Of a DNA stretch of 64,000 nucleotides, positions 9,946-20,854 are shown one piece after another. Positions within the stretch are counted from its first letter, which is position 1. Each line of letters starts with the position of its first letter. The DNA comes from Lineolata rhizophorae (lineage: Eukaryota; Ascomycota; Dothideomycetes; Lineolatales; Lineolataceae), in assembly GCA_010093515.1 (NCBI GenBank), contig MU001677.1, positions 180,894 to 244,893 of the forward strand. Direction: 5' to 3'. Below the pieces are notes generated by a model. It did not search any database and was not told the DNA's origin. It was given only the letters and a program-made list of their open reading frames with translations. Both the position numbers and the translations under genes were made by a program.

Positions 9946-12294
9946 TTACAAATGAGGTACGTTGAGACTTGCAAGCAACAAATTTACAATGCTGAAGAGA
10001 CCCTCCCCAAGGATCAAACCGCTAGCAAGCACGATTATCGGAGTCTCGTCTCGCCCCTTGTACGAACGCCAATACCAGTTGATTAATCCACCAAATGTCC
10101 TCGCAAGCGTGAAGGACGGAACATTATACATTCCTTAGCATTTGTTAGTAGACCCCTCGAAGCACAGGTAGACCGTATGAGTTCGACTTACCAACGGCAA
10201 CGGCAATCCCACCCGGCACAAAATGCACCCAACGACCGCCTCTCTCCGCCGCCCTCCGCGCGTTTCCAAAAACCCTCAATGCGGTCCCAAAAGCAAAAAT
10301 CACGCCAGCACCGATAGCCCACCGCCCCACCATCGGCGGCAGCCCCTGCCCCGTAACCAGCCGCGCGGTGAACACCCACACCCACCCCGTCGGCACTTGG
10401 AACAAGCCACCAGGAATGTCGTACACGTGCGTGTAGAGCTTGTACACCACGGCCGACACCACGGCGCCGACGGCGGACCCGATGATCTGGCCCCAGAACT
10501 GGGCCGCGGGACTAGCGCCCAGCAGATGGCCCGTCTTGAGATCCTGTAGAAGGTCGCCGGCTTGGAGCGCGCCGGACTCGGACAGCGCGCCGGCGACGAG
10601 ATTGGCGATGATTGCGTTGGATTTGCCGTCCGAGGAGGATGGAAGGGGGTAGAGTGAGATGACAAGCTGGGTTAGCTTGGAGATGCCGGAGACGGGGTTT
10701 AGGTCGGTCTCGCCGAGGGCGCGGACGCCCATGATGGAAAGGAGGAGGGCGAGGAGGAGCGAGATTATTGTGAGCGGTACCGGAATGAGCGAGGGGAATG
10801 TAATGTGGACGGCTGCGATAGAGAGGCCGAGGGAAGCAATTAGGCCAACCACGACGATGCGGTTCGAGATCAATTGTGATGGTGGGGCGTCCGTCTCGCT
10901 GTCGTCTACTAATTGTCGAGACTTTGGCATCGAGCCATGCTGTTCTGAAGATGACGGAATAGCTGAGTATTTGTGCATAGAACGGAAATTGAGTGTCAAA
11001 AGATCCCTCCACGAGAGACCCTTGAGGTGCTCAGCCGTGCTTGGGAGCCGCGCTCGGAGAAAGAAGATTATCGGCCGAATGACTAGCCAACCCAAACTGA
11101 CTAGTGAATCTGCTAGCATAATAGCAAGACTAACCCATACGATCCATCCTTTGCTCCCGGTAGTCCAGTCTTCCACTGGACCAGGTGCCCAACCTTTGTG
11201 CTTGGCTAAGGGGGATAGAATACCCCATCCGACGACGGCGCCAAGAAACATGTGTAATGTTGTTGCAGGGCCCATGATAATGCCTTGCCCTACATAAGCC
11301 GGAGAAGGGTTCAGTGTCCAAAGCCAGTTTCGTGCCAGGCCTAGTCCAAGTATAGGAACATTGCGAAGTTGCGGGATAAAATAAGATGTTAGAGTCTGAG
11401 TTCGTTAGCCTGACAACTTGAAAGTAAAATTGGAAAACATACGTATATAGCAGATGTGACAAATGAATATGCCAAAAGTCTGATTTTTGCTCTCCAGTCT
11501 TGTTCGCTCGAGAAGGTTATACTTCTTGAAAGCGCCAGCCCTTCTGCGAGGGCGTCGTCGTTATCATACTCATTCCTGCGTCTCTCCGAATCGGACGATG
11601 TACTTCGTATCAGATTCTCGTGCTCGCCGTCCTCGCTCTCTGTGGCGTCATCTTGATTGTTCTCTCTCAACAGTGTAGCGTCGCCCTTCTCGCCGTGCAA
11701 AACCCCAATCATCAAGGCGGTTGCAGTTCCGCTGGGAAACTTGAGCTTTTCCCGGATGATGACCTCTCTCCTCAGAGGCACGGCAAAGACTACGCCAAAA
11801 AAGCAAATGCCTACCGCCCAGATGATCAACTTGCCTAGGCCGATGCGTAGCGGGCCGTTTTCGGAAGGCTTGAGCATAAATTCTAGAGCAGGGACAACTC
11901 CGACGAAGCCGCAGCCAAGAGGCATCGTCCCCACAGAGCCGGCAACAGACTGAATGAAGACATTTTCGACCGGCGAAAAAGGGAGGTTAATGTATCGCGC
12001 GACAGACTTGAAAAACGCAAATCCAATCAGAGCCGAAGGCATGGCCATGCTGCTCACCCAGCCGGTCTGCAGGCCAAAGTACATATTTGAAAAACATATT
12101 ACGATGCCGATGACCAGGCCGACCAGCAGACCACGTATTGTGAAATTCTGCGGTTCGTTGGCGCGTTTGGCCCTTAGAGTCGGCATCTCCTCGTGAAGGA
12201 CGTCATGGCTCTCCCGTTGGTCGTTCATTTCTTGGATGGTCGAGTCCTGCTCACGGGCGCCCGCAGTCGCAGATATTCCTCTGTCGGGCGCCAT
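9946..12294 (-). CDS. OPT-family oligopeptide transporter (YGL114W-like)
   Basis: Three exons on the minus strand: 12294-11443, 11395-10192 and 10133-9946. The introns are 47 and 58 bases with GTATGT and GTAAGT donors and GCTAAC / ACTAAC branch sites; both joins keep the frame, giving 747 residues. The N-terminus is a hydrophilic tail of about 50 residues, then membrane segments begin with FTIRGLLVGLVIGIVICFSNMYFGLQTGW, the typical OPT entry motif. Later hallmarks are NLVAGALSESGALQAGDLLQDLKTGHLLGASP split over helices, and a C-terminal exon beginning MYNVPSFTLARTFGG. A Ser/Glu-rich cytosolic loop lies near residues 215-265. Proton-coupled uptake of small peptides or metal chelates is the family role. 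The sequence is closest in layout to the YSL/YGL114W branch rather than the glutathione-transporting OPT1 branch. Shares a short promoter with the divergent PPR gene. Confidence 0.9.
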
Positions 12295-12625
12295 GTCTGC
12301 GCGGCGACAGACAATATCGAAAGTGGAGTGAGTGGAGTGGAGCCTATTGAGTTAGCAGACGTTGACCGTTAATCGGCTGCCTGCCGTAGGCGGACAATAG
12401 CTCTTGGCCTCGGCTATGAGCATTCGGAATGGTGCAATCGCGGATGATGCAAGCGATAATTAACGCACACTTGCACGATTTGCTAAGACAAGGATAAATT
12501 ACCGCTAAAGGCAGACCCTAGGATCGGAGCTCCAAGGGTTTGCTGGAGTTTGGGGAGCGCAAGTTCGTCACTGCTGCACGCCCTTTTCTAGTATTGCGCT
12601 CGATCGTGGCAATGACTGTGCCTTA
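12295..12625. promoter_or_regulatory. Shared promoter between divergent OPT and PPR genes
   Basis: Only 331 bases separate the two start codons (ATG at 12294 on minus, 12626 on plus), so the 5' leaders and promoters of both genes must lie here. I see no clear TATA box or repeated operator. Confidence 0.6.
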
Positions 12626-14953
12626 ATGTTCCACTCCCAATGGCGCCAGCGCGCTGCACGTTTGCCCGCGCGTACCTCTCTGCAGCCATCAACCACACGC
12701 CGCGAGCCGCTTCTTTTCCTCTATCCGCGATGGGCAGGCACGGGAGTCAGCCCAACCGAGTCCGCCGACGATGCCTTTTACGATATCGACCCCCTTGCTA
12801 ATTTTGATGATCTGCTGGCTCAATCGGATGGGAAAGCAGCCGTCTGGAACCATCGTTTCCGAGATAGCTGGCGACACAAGCCGAGCACTGTTGGAACCAC
12901 GTTCCAAAGCCACCTAATTGAACCCGAGCCCGAGGATGAAGTCCATACAGAAGCGATTGATCGCGTCGGCCTGCCCGATTTCCCCTCGACCTCAGACATT
13001 CAAGTCCAAGATGGCACTCAAGCTAGGGTGGTAGATCCACATTGGAAATCAGTATTGAAAGCCCACAAGAGTCGAAGTGAGCACGATGCTAGGGTTTCAA
13101 GAGCACGGAAGGAGCAGGTCCGCGATGCGGCTAACGCGGATGGTTATTGGAAACGTGCGCTTGACACACTTTTGGCGGCATCAAGAAAGGACAAATATAC
13201 CGGGGTGATCAAGTCAAGGATGACCATCTCCGATGGAATGAGAGGGTTTTTCAATACTCCGGTTGACGAGGTGCTAGTTGCATTACGCATGGCAACTGAT
13301 TGTCAGATCCACTCCGCACAGGGGTTGGCGCCGGATGGAAGTTTCAAAGGATTGACCATTTCCGGGCCGTCGTACGCGCTGGATAAGGCAAAAGAGGTGG
13401 TGGGAATGTTTCTGAGAATCAAGTTGGTTGATCCGATGATTGGGAACACGGCAGAATGTGCCGCATCACACCCCAATGAGAACATCGGATCGATTGACAC
13501 CCCCACCCGATTAAGAAAAGGAAGCGAAACGGCAGATTGTCTTGATCAATGGTCTTCGCCTACACCCAATGGCAACAATCTTATTAGAGTCACATGGTCT
13601 CGAAGACGACTCAGCCGCCCTCCTCGAAGGGCAGACAAAATACCTAAGCCATCGTCCTGGTCGAAGATATCCCTCTCGAACTATCTAGCAGACATCATCG
13701 GGTCGGATGGGTCGGGCGGGTGGCCGAGCCGATTGTATGGGACTCGCGATAATCATGTCGACTGCGTAACACGACTTATGATGGACTTGTTCAACAAAGA
13801 GCAGTTGAGGGCATGCTTGACTTTTGAGGCATGTTTCATTGCCATGCGCTTCCTCGTGAAACACCGAAAACTACGAGAGGCGCGCAAAGTATTGGAGCAG
13901 GCCGAGAGCGCCGGCACATTGTTTTCAGCAGATTTGTACAACGTTCTCCTCGAATCTGCTGCACGTGCAGAAGATCCCTACAACTATGTGCTCCTTCTCG
14001 AAGATTTAGTCAGGAAAGTAGAGCCGAATTGGTTCACCTGGCTTACTCTTCTGATTGGGACCCCGTCGTTGAGTAGAAAGTTGAATATCATCAGGGTCAT
14101 GGATTCGATTGGTCTTCGTCCGGACCTGTCCGCATTACGAAAGATGATGAGAGAAGTTGGCGCCCTTATTGCAGTGGCCCTTCTCGACAAAGGATCACCC
14201 ATGCGCGATATTATCGCCCGATTCGACAAAGCTCTGGGTACGCAAGCTTGGTTAACTATATCCTTAGCAAACGAGTTTGTGAAGGACCTATGTAAACGTG
14301 GCGATATGAATGCCGCACTTTGTGTTCTCAACGTCATGTCTGACCGCGGGTTACGCCCAAACAATGTCAGCCTGAACACTCTTTTGACATGGTGCACGCT
14401 CCATCGCAATGACCGAGGAGCTGTGGATGTCGTTGGTGTGTGCTGGAAAACCTGGCGGCTTGGTCCAGACACAGTTGGAATGACCAGCCTTTTCAGGCTG
14501 TTCTGGCACCGCAAATTCTACAATTCGCTCCGAGTTGTATGGAGACACGCGTGTCTGGGGGGATTGAATACGTCCAAAATGGCGCGTCGGTTGCAGATAA
14601 AGTCTTTGAACACCACAACCTCCTCAGACCGGACGCGTGATTGGCATCAGCAGTGCTTGAGGTTTGTTGTCGGCATACATAACGAGAAGTCTCAGACCGA
14701 GCCTATCAACAGGGCGGCTTTTGCGGCGCAAGAAATGATCGAGAACGACAGGGTCGTCTACCGTCATTTTCGACCTCAGAAGCCGTTCGCGGAAGACTTG
14801 GCGCGAGCACTCGAGCTCGACAAGGAGTGGGTGGATATGCAAACATGGCGAAACGACCTGGAGTGGAAGATCTCTCATGGAATTCACGTTTCCATTCAGC
14901 CATTGCCGGGGCATTCTATTGACGACCGGACTGGTTCCCCGGGGGCAATATAG
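12626..14953 (+). CDS. Mitochondrial pentatricopeptide-repeat-like protein
   Basis: Single exon, 775 residues. The N-terminus is basic and free of acidic residues (MFHSQWRQRAARLPARTSLQ), a good mitochondrial presequence. The middle and C-terminal parts are helical pairs, best seen around residues 545-600: FVKDLCKRGDMNAALCVLNV followed by MSDRGLRPNNVSLNTLLTWC, a textbook PPR unit. Other likely units lie at about 395-450 (LREARKVLEQAESAGTLFSA, then DLYNVLLESAARAE). Fungal PPR proteins bind organellar RNA for stability, processing or translation; the target cannot be told. The stop codon TAG falls exactly on the first copy of a tandem repeat, so the C-terminus may have been reset by it. Confidence 0.75.
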   Translation: MFHSQWRQRAARLPARTSLQPSTTRREPLLFLYPRWAGTGVSPTESADDAFYDIDPLANFDDLLAQSDGKAAVWNHRFRDSWRHKPSTVGTTFQSHLIEPEPEDEVHTEAIDRVGLPDFPSTSDIQVQDGTQARVVDPHWKSVLKAHKSRSEHDARVSRARKEQVRDAANADGYWKRALDTLLAASRKDKYTGVIKSRMTISDGMRGFFNTPVDEVLVALRMATDCQIHSAQGLAPDGSFKGLTISGPSYALDKAKEVVGMFLRIKLVDPMIGNTAECAASHPNENIGSIDTPTRLRKGSETADCLDQWSSPTPNGNNLIRVTWSRRRLSRPPRRADKIPKPSSWSKISLSNYLADIIGSDGSGGWPSRLYGTRDNHVDCVTRLMMDLFNKEQLRACLTFEACFIAMRFLVKHRKLREARKVLEQAESAGTLFSADLYNVLLESAARAEDPYNYVLLLEDLVRKVEPNWFTWLTLLIGTPSLSRKLNIIRVMDSIGLRPDLSALRKMMREVGALIAVALLDKGSPMRDIIARFDKALGTQAWLTISLANEFVKDLCKRGDMNAALCVLNVMSDRGLRPNNVSLNTLLTWCTLHRNDRGAVDVVGVCWKTWRLGPDTVGMTSLFRLFWHRKFYNSLRVVWRHACLGGLNTSKMARRLQIKSLNTTTSSDRTRDWHQQCLRFVVGIHNEKSQTEPINRAAFAAQEMIENDRVVYRHFRPQKPFAEDLARALELDKEWVDMQTWRNDLEWKISHGIHVSIQPLPGHSIDDRTGSPGAI

Positions 14954-15070
14954 ATACTACGCCCCGTTCTGTAGATAACTACGCCCCGTTCTGTAGATAA
15001 CTACGCCCCGTTCTGCAGATATTCTGCCTTATTCTGCAGGTATCCGCGCTATTCTGCGGATATTCGCGCC
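14951..15070 (+). repeat. Degenerate minisatellite starting at the PPR stop codon
   Basis: Three near-identical copies of TAGATAACTACGCCCCGTTCTG (14951-14971, lacking one base; 14972-14993; 14994-15015), then diverging copies of 20-21 bases (15016-15036, 15037-15056) and part of a sixth. The first TAG is the stop codon of the PPR gene. Confidence 0.85.
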
Positions 15071-15433
15071 ATGTATAATATAACAGACGCCTAAAATATC
15101 TTTGCCTTCTAATTTTGTGGTCACATTATCTTATACGTCGTATTCTATCAAAGTATTGAAGGATTGGGCCGATGGAGGCCGAAGAACCCATACCGGTCAG
15201 CAAACTTCCCCCACCACATCATTGGCGCGACCCGCGCATATCCCACCTTCATGCCCCGCGCTCTGGCACCGTCGCGGCTGCTAGTAAACCCTTCGGCGTC
15301 CCGGCCTTCAGCGGTCTTCCGGCCTCACCTGAAAGTTCCAAACTTCTCTCCGCGCTGTTCTTTGCGTACATATCCTCGCGTCTGCCGACCCGACCCACCA
15401 CTCTGGCCGTACATCTATAGCCCCAAGCGCATC

Positions 15434-16957
15434 ATGGCCCCGCAGCTCGACTCGTTCTTCAAGCAGGTGGACGCGATGTCCGAGTCTTTCATAGACCGGC
15501 TCAGCAAAGCCGTCGCTATCCCTTCCGTCTCAGCAATGGATGAGCACCGCCCGGATGTCTTCAAGGTAGCTTTGTGCCCTAGACGGCTTCCGCTCCCCGT
15601 ATACGACGTAGTATCCGGCTAATAGGCCTTTTATCGCCACCATTGCTAGATGGGCGAATTCATGGCTTCGGAGCTCCGCAACCTCGGCGCCGAAGTGACG
15701 CTACATCCACTGGGCAAGCAGCCGCATAAAGAGCACCTCGAGTTGCCGCCCGTCGTGACGGCGCGCTACGGCTCCGACCCGTCCAAGCGCACGGTGCTCG
15801 TATACGGACACTACGACGTGCAGCCGGCGCTCATGGAGGATGGGTGGGCAACGAAGCCGTTCAAGCTGACGGTAGACGAGAGCTCAGGCCGCATGTATGG
15901 GCGCGGCAGCACCGACGACAAGGGCCCGGTGCTAGGCTGGCTGAACGCCATCGAGGCGCACAAGAAGGCCGGCGTCGAGTTCCCCGTCAACCTGCTCATG
16001 TGCTTCGAGGGCATGGAAGAGTACGGCAGCGAGGGGCTGGACGAATTCATCATGCGCGAGGCCAAGGGCTTCTTCAAAGACGCCGACGCCGTCTGCATCT
16101 CGGACAACTACTGGCTCGGCACAGAGAAGCCGTGCCTGACGTACGGGCTGCGCGGGTGCAACTACTACAGCCTCGAGGTCACGGGACCAGGGGCCGACCT
16201 GCACAGCGGCGTCTTCGGCGGCACCGCCCACGAACCTATGACGGACCTGGTACGCATCATGAGCTCGCTAGTAGACCCGGACGGCAAGATCCTCATCGAC
16301 GGCATCGACGAAATGGTCGCGCCCATCACGGACCAGGAGAAGGCCCTCTACAAGGACATCGCCTTTACCATGGACAACCTGTACGAGTCGCTGGGCAGCA
16401 AGACGGCCCTCTTCGACGACAAGGCGCGCACCCTCATGGGCCGCTGGCGGTTCCCCTCGCTGTCGCTGCACGGCATCGAAGGCGCCTTTTCCGCCCCCGG
16501 CGCAAAGACCGTCATCCCGGCCAAGGTCATCGGCAAGTTCAGCATCCGCACCGTGCCGGACATGGAGAGCGAGGCCGTCACCGCGGCCGTCCAGAAGCAC
16601 GTCGACAAGGTGTTTGCGGGCCTCAAGTCCAAGAACAAGTGCACTCTCAAGCTCCAGCACGACGGCAAGTGGTGGGTGGCATCGCCGAACCACTGGAACT
16701 TCACGGCCGCGGCCAAGGCGGTCGAGCACGTCTGGGGTGTCAAGCCCGATCTCACGAGGGAAGGTGGCAGCATCCCCGTAACCCTGACGTTTGAAGAAGC
16801 CACCGGGAAGAACGTGCTGCTTTTGCCGATGGGTAGCTCGACCGATGGAGCGCACTCGATCAACGAGAAGTTAGATAGGCGGAATTACATCGAGGGCATC
16901 AAGCTCCTGGGCGCGTACCTACATTACGTGGCTGAAGAGCCAATGAGGGAGGGCTAG
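15434..16957 (+). CDS. dug1: Cys-Gly metallodipeptidase (M20 family, DUG1 type)
   Basis: Two exons, 15434-15565 and 15650-16957 (84-base intron), 479 residues, nearly the length of yeast Dug1p. DUG1 splits Cys-Gly and, with Dug2/Dug3, degrades glutathione in the cytosol. M20 features are all visible: YGHYDVQP with metal ligand His about residue 98; GRGSTDDKGP with the bridging Asp about 133; FEGMEEYGS with the catalytic Glu and its metal-binding neighbour about 167-168; SDNYWLG; and SSTDGAHSINE with the last His ligand near the C-terminus. The lid domain insertion (LHSGVFGG to about residue 390) is present. The start chosen is ATG 15434, which begins MAPQLDSFFKQVD, matching family N-termini. 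No signal peptide. Confidence 0.93.
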
Positions 16958-17247
16958 ACTGTTGCTATTGTAATTAGATAGGTAAACGATATGTACTTGT
17001 ACACACTTTGTCGCGTGAGAGCCCACTCGACATTGATACACTTTCGGCAATGGCTGTCAGCAACGACCAACACCCGGAAGTTTGGTAATGTAGTCTACAA
17101 AGAAAACTTAATCCTCTAGCCCGTCTCGACGCAATATATCGCATTTTGTACACCTGTGGCAATCAATGTCACCACAGTTCGACCACGCTATCTCATAACA
17201 GTGAACCCCCATCTCCAATACAGGCCACCGCCCCTTCCTCACCCCCA
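16958..17247. other. Intergenic region between convergent genes
   Basis: Shared 3' flanks of DUG1 (plus) and mL58 (minus). No further feature seen. Confidence 0.5.
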
Positions 17248-18090
17248 TCACAAATCCCTCACCCACGTCTCCCTCCTCCTCAGTCGATCCTCCTTCGCCT
17301 CCCTCTTCTTCCTCCCCCACCTCCTATACGCATCCTCCAACATCTTCCTATGCGCCTCGCCCCTCTCCGGATTCCGCACCACGATCCCGACAAACGTCTC
17401 AGAGCACCCGAACCGGCGCGCCAGCGCCCCGCGCGTCCACTCGTGCCCGTCCTCCAGCCGCAGCCGGCGCATCTCGTCCACCTGCGCCCGCGTCAGGTGG
17501 TACTTGCGGCGGTAGTTGGGGTCCTCGCGGCGCAGCGTGGGCGGGAGGAGCGGCGCCGGCGCCGGCGTCCGCGACGCCGTCCCCTCTGCGCCCCCCGCGA
17601 CGCCGCCCGCTCCCTGCCCCCTAGCCGCCGCCAGCGGCGTGCTCGGCTGCTCCACGGCAGCAGCGGCCCGGCCGGGCTCCGTCGCCCCGGCCGCCGCCGC
17701 CGCCGCGAGCAGCTCGCGCCGCCGCCGGTCCTGCCGCGGCAGGAACTTGAGCGGCGTGTGGTGGACCGAGGGCGCGGCCGAGGGCGGGTTGAAGACGACG
17801 TGGTCGGCGGCGCCGGGGGCCGGGGCGGCGGCGTAGGCCTGGGCGGGGGGCACGCGGAGGCGCTGCGTGAGGCGCTTGGCGGTGGACTGGTGGCGGGATT
17901 GGTACAAAGAGGGCGCGGATCGGGATGGGCGGAGGAGGTGCGATGGCGCTGCGGCCGGTGCGGCCGGTGTTGCGGGTCGTGTGGGTTGTCGTGTCGACGA
18001 GAACGGTGCCGAGGGAATGGCGGCGCCTCGGCGAAGAGGAGTCGTCGCGGCTGTGGGCCGCAATTGGCGGAAGGCGAGGGCGCCGCTCAT
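17248..18090 (-). CDS. mrpl20: Mitochondrial large ribosomal subunit protein mL58 (MRPL20 type)
   Basis: Single exon, 280 residues, minus strand. A basic, Ala/Ser-rich presequence (MSGALAFRQLRPTAATTPLRR) is followed by a long Ala/Pro-rich low-complexity stretch. Conserved parts are SVHHTPLKFLPRQDRRRRE in the middle and, at the C-terminus, DPNYRRKYHLTRAQVDEMRR, then HEWTRGALARRFGCSETFVG and a basic helix ending WVRDL. The LTxxQxxEMRxLR...WTRxxLAxxFxCSxxFVG pattern is that of the fungal-specific mitoribosomal protein L20 (mL58). It acts in the mitochondrial 54S subunit. The Ala/Pro insertion near residues 120-185 makes it longer than yeast MRPL20 and is likely lineage-specific. Confidence 0.85.
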   Translation of the reverse strand: MSGALAFRQLRPTAATTPLRRGAAIPSAPFSSTRQPTRPATPAAPAAAPSHLLRPSRSAPSLYQSRHQSTAKRLTQRLRVPPAQAYAAAPAPGAADHVVFNPPSAAPSVHHTPLKFLPRQDRRRRELLAAAAAAGATEPGRAAAAVEQPSTPLAAARGQGAGGVAGGAEGTASRTPAPAPLLPPTLRREDPNYRRKYHLTRAQVDEMRRLRLEDGHEWTRGALARRFGCSETFVGIVVRNPERGEAHRKMLEDAYRRWGRKKREAKEDRLRRRETWVRDL

Positions 18091-18833
18091 CGCATTTGTG
18101 AGGAGAGAGGAAGAATGGTGGTGCGGATGCGACGACGAGGGCTTCTAGAGCGCGGCGTGTTGATGAGAGCGCTTTTCAGGTTGCCCTCCTTGGGTCGGAG
18201 GAGTGGAAAACGAGCTCGGCCCTTGGCCCTTCGGTGGCTCACGTCCGCTCCGGCCCGGCTCACTCCGCCCATGCCTGCTCACTCGCCACGGGCGCAGTCC
18301 CATCTCGAAATTGTCAACTTTTGGCGACGGGGCCTCAAAAACTGGCCGCTTGGTCACAAAATAGGGCTCCACGCAGCATCGCTACCTCCGGTGCTCAAGC
18401 CCCTCTCCAGGAGGATCGTCTCCCCCATCTACAACACGCTTTCTGAGAGCAGCAAACCGTACAACGCTGCGATGAAGAAAAAGCGGGAAGCGCGCGTCGC
18501 CAACATCACGGGATTATATCTAGAAAACCTTTCTTAACGGTATCCTTTGTGACCGTTATTATTCTCAGCTGAATGTGCAAAATAAGACTGTCTATCCAAA
18601 CCTCAGCAACGAGTGGTTGACGCAAGGCCGGCGGGAGACAGCTCTACGCCTGCGAAAACTTCAAAAGGACGTATATGATTCTTTATAAAGGACACTAAAA
18701 TATTCAAAGGCGGGAGCAGATGACGAAGATAAGCACGCATTTATTCGATTCAGCTAATACACTTATAGCAAGAACCTTTCATCATTGCGGTTTCAGGAAG
18801 CGGTTACATCGGTGTGATGTGAAAATCACCGTA
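18091..18833. other. Intergenic region
   Basis: Promoter side of mL58. A long plus-strand open frame here and across mL58 (17146-18537) is an antisense shadow of the GC-rich gene. 18540-18720 is AT-richer and featureless. Confidence 0.4.
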
Positions 18834-20213
18834 TCAAAACATCCTACTCCTCCTTTTTTGAACAGTTTGTACGAGGGACATTGGCTTGAGGGGGAAGCTT
18901 ACGTTCCGGTCCACATCTCGGGCACGATGATCACAGACCGGAGTCAAGGTCCGTATTGCCGTCACCTCGCAGACAGCCGAAGTCGTCCTCGTGTAGGAGA
19001 ACTTGAACTGGAATTTATCAACTATACCGTCGTGTTCAATGTCGTAAATTGTGCGGTGGCAGGGAACTTCAGCCGAACAATCCATATAGCAAACCAACAT
19101 ACCCATGCAGCGATCGTCCAAGTAGCAAGCTCTAACAATGCTGACATTGTCCGAGAGGGCTTCACATCTGAAAATGCCTTCAATGGCGCCACCCATGCGA
19201 GAATATAAAGATTGGCGGTATCCAGGTTTGGCAGTGTCATTTATACGGCGCTCTTGCGAAGGTCGACATGTTAACCCAAAAGCAGTTATATGTCCCGGCC
19301 TTAGTCTGAGCGCATCATGGTATATTCCAGAAATCCTGCAACCTCTTGACGGTGCCAAAAGTATTAGGTCCGACATAGAGGGATCCGCGTGGGGCCCGAA
19401 AGTGCATGTCCTGCCATCATTTGTCTGGATCTAGGATAGAGTGAGATATTGGACTCAGTAACCAACGTGAGGATTACTTACCACGAGAAAAGGGTTCGAG
19501 ATAGAAGTTTGTTCATGACGGCGGACCCGCACAGACGTGATGTATTCAGATCTCTTCATTCTGAAATGAATAGGACAACCGACTTGGCGTCCGGCCCAAC
19601 GTGTTACAGTCTTATCAGGCGATCGGTCAAGTCTGAAATGTGCCCCCGTGCCGCTATTCCACCAGTCTGGGTGTAGAACACGGTGAAGCTATAAGACAAC
19701 TTCCTTCCTCGAACAAAGGCACCGCATGAGCTGCCAACTCGGGAACCCCCGAACTACGTGGATCGATCTATAGTAAAGTGTATGCTCGTAGTATGCCTGT
19801 TTAACGATGATATCGGTCGCGAAAACGGGGTTAACGGTCACCAAACGACTTTGGATAAAGTCTGTGGGAGGTTTAATCCCCAGGTCCTGAGGTCCTGGGC
19901 CACCTAATTAGTATCCATCCATTTCATAAGTTAACCAGTGCCTACGTCCGTCCCTGCCATGGAACTGAAGGCGTCGAATCCCGTAAAAGCCGATGGAAAA
20001 CTTCACACAGATAATATTCGGAGGAATATGTACTCGGAAAACGCTTCCCTGTTCGCCGTAGTGTCCGACCAAGTTCTCGCCATCGTCCAGTCCACAGACG
20101 TACCTCGTTCCTTTGACGGATACCAAGTGAACGGTAACTTCTTCAGCTAGACCGGCGACGCCCGCTATTCCAGCGTCCACAGATTTGGAAGACAATCTCG
20201 AGCAGAAGGCCAT
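18834..20213 (-). CDS. F-box-associated-type fungal protein, gene model uncertain or decaying
   Basis: Several minus-strand segments read like the beta-rich repeat region that follows the F-box in a fungal family expanded in Pezizomycotina. One segment (about 20213-19908) holds TRYVCGLDDGENLVGHYGEQ, then a PPNIICVKFSIGFYGIRRLQ stretch. Another (about 19690-19495) begins HRVLHPDWWNSG and includes SEYITSVRVRRHEQTSISN; it ends at a GTAAGT donor. After an intron ending CCTAG it continues in frame as IQTNDGRTCTFGPHADPSMS, then RGCRISGIYHDA. Those two exons join cleanly. I could not connect the first segment to the second by a convincing intron, nor find the F-box at the start. It may be intact with an unrecognised intron, or a pseudogene. 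Start and end are approximate. Confidence 0.4.
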
Positions 20214-20854
20214 TGATGCGTCCTAGAAGGCTGGGAAGGTTCTGCCCATTACAGACTTCCTCTTCAGGCATTTCTTCAATTAAAGGGCACCGTGGAGAAC
20301 ACACACGATGTTCTTGAAGCCGCCCTGCATGGCGAATGGAAGGACGTTCTTCTTAAGAAATGAGCCGAATGCACGTGGAACTGTGTCGATGGTTCCCATT
20401 GCCATAGCTAAGTCCAGACACTCCACCAAGCGCCGATAAAGAACTGGGCTAGGACGTAGGTATTAAACCGGTGAGTCATCGGGGGGTCGTAGACAACCGA
20501 GGTATAGCGAGGAAAAAAAAGAACCTGTCCCTCGTATGCAGCTTTGGAAATAGATACACGCTTTGTAGTCCCTTCCAAGCAGCATGTAACCCGTTATGCC
20601 CAGCTCTCTGCACGTGATCCCAGCAAAATGCAACCCAATTCTCCCCCGCGCCAGCCAAGCAAACCAATTGCCATACGGGAGGGCCCTTCAAAAAGTAGAA
20701 AGTGGAAAGAAAAGAAAAGGAAGCTGATGATACACGGGTTCAACCGTTCCCCGCACTCCGTTCCATCCTCAGCCCCTCTCCCCAGCCAACGTTCTTGACA
20801 GTTCACCACGCCATCTACATTAGACCTCCCTATCCATCAGACTCCCCCCATCCA
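20214..20854. other. Intergenic region
   Basis: Minus-strand coding-like fragments (for example a stretch reading LAMAMGTIDTVPRAFGSFLK near 20395-20340) may be the 5' part of the F-box-associated gene. No start could be supported. The 3' flank of Iec3 starts at 20854. Confidence 0.35.

Noticed and set aside
15844-16794. 316-codon frame inside DUG1
   Set aside because: Out-of-frame shadow of the dipeptidase, Arg/Gly/His-rich with no motif.
17146-18537. 463-codon plus-strand open frame across the mL58 gene
   Set aside because: It is antisense to mL58, Arg/Pro/Gly-rich as expected from reverse reading of GC-rich codons, and has no domain.
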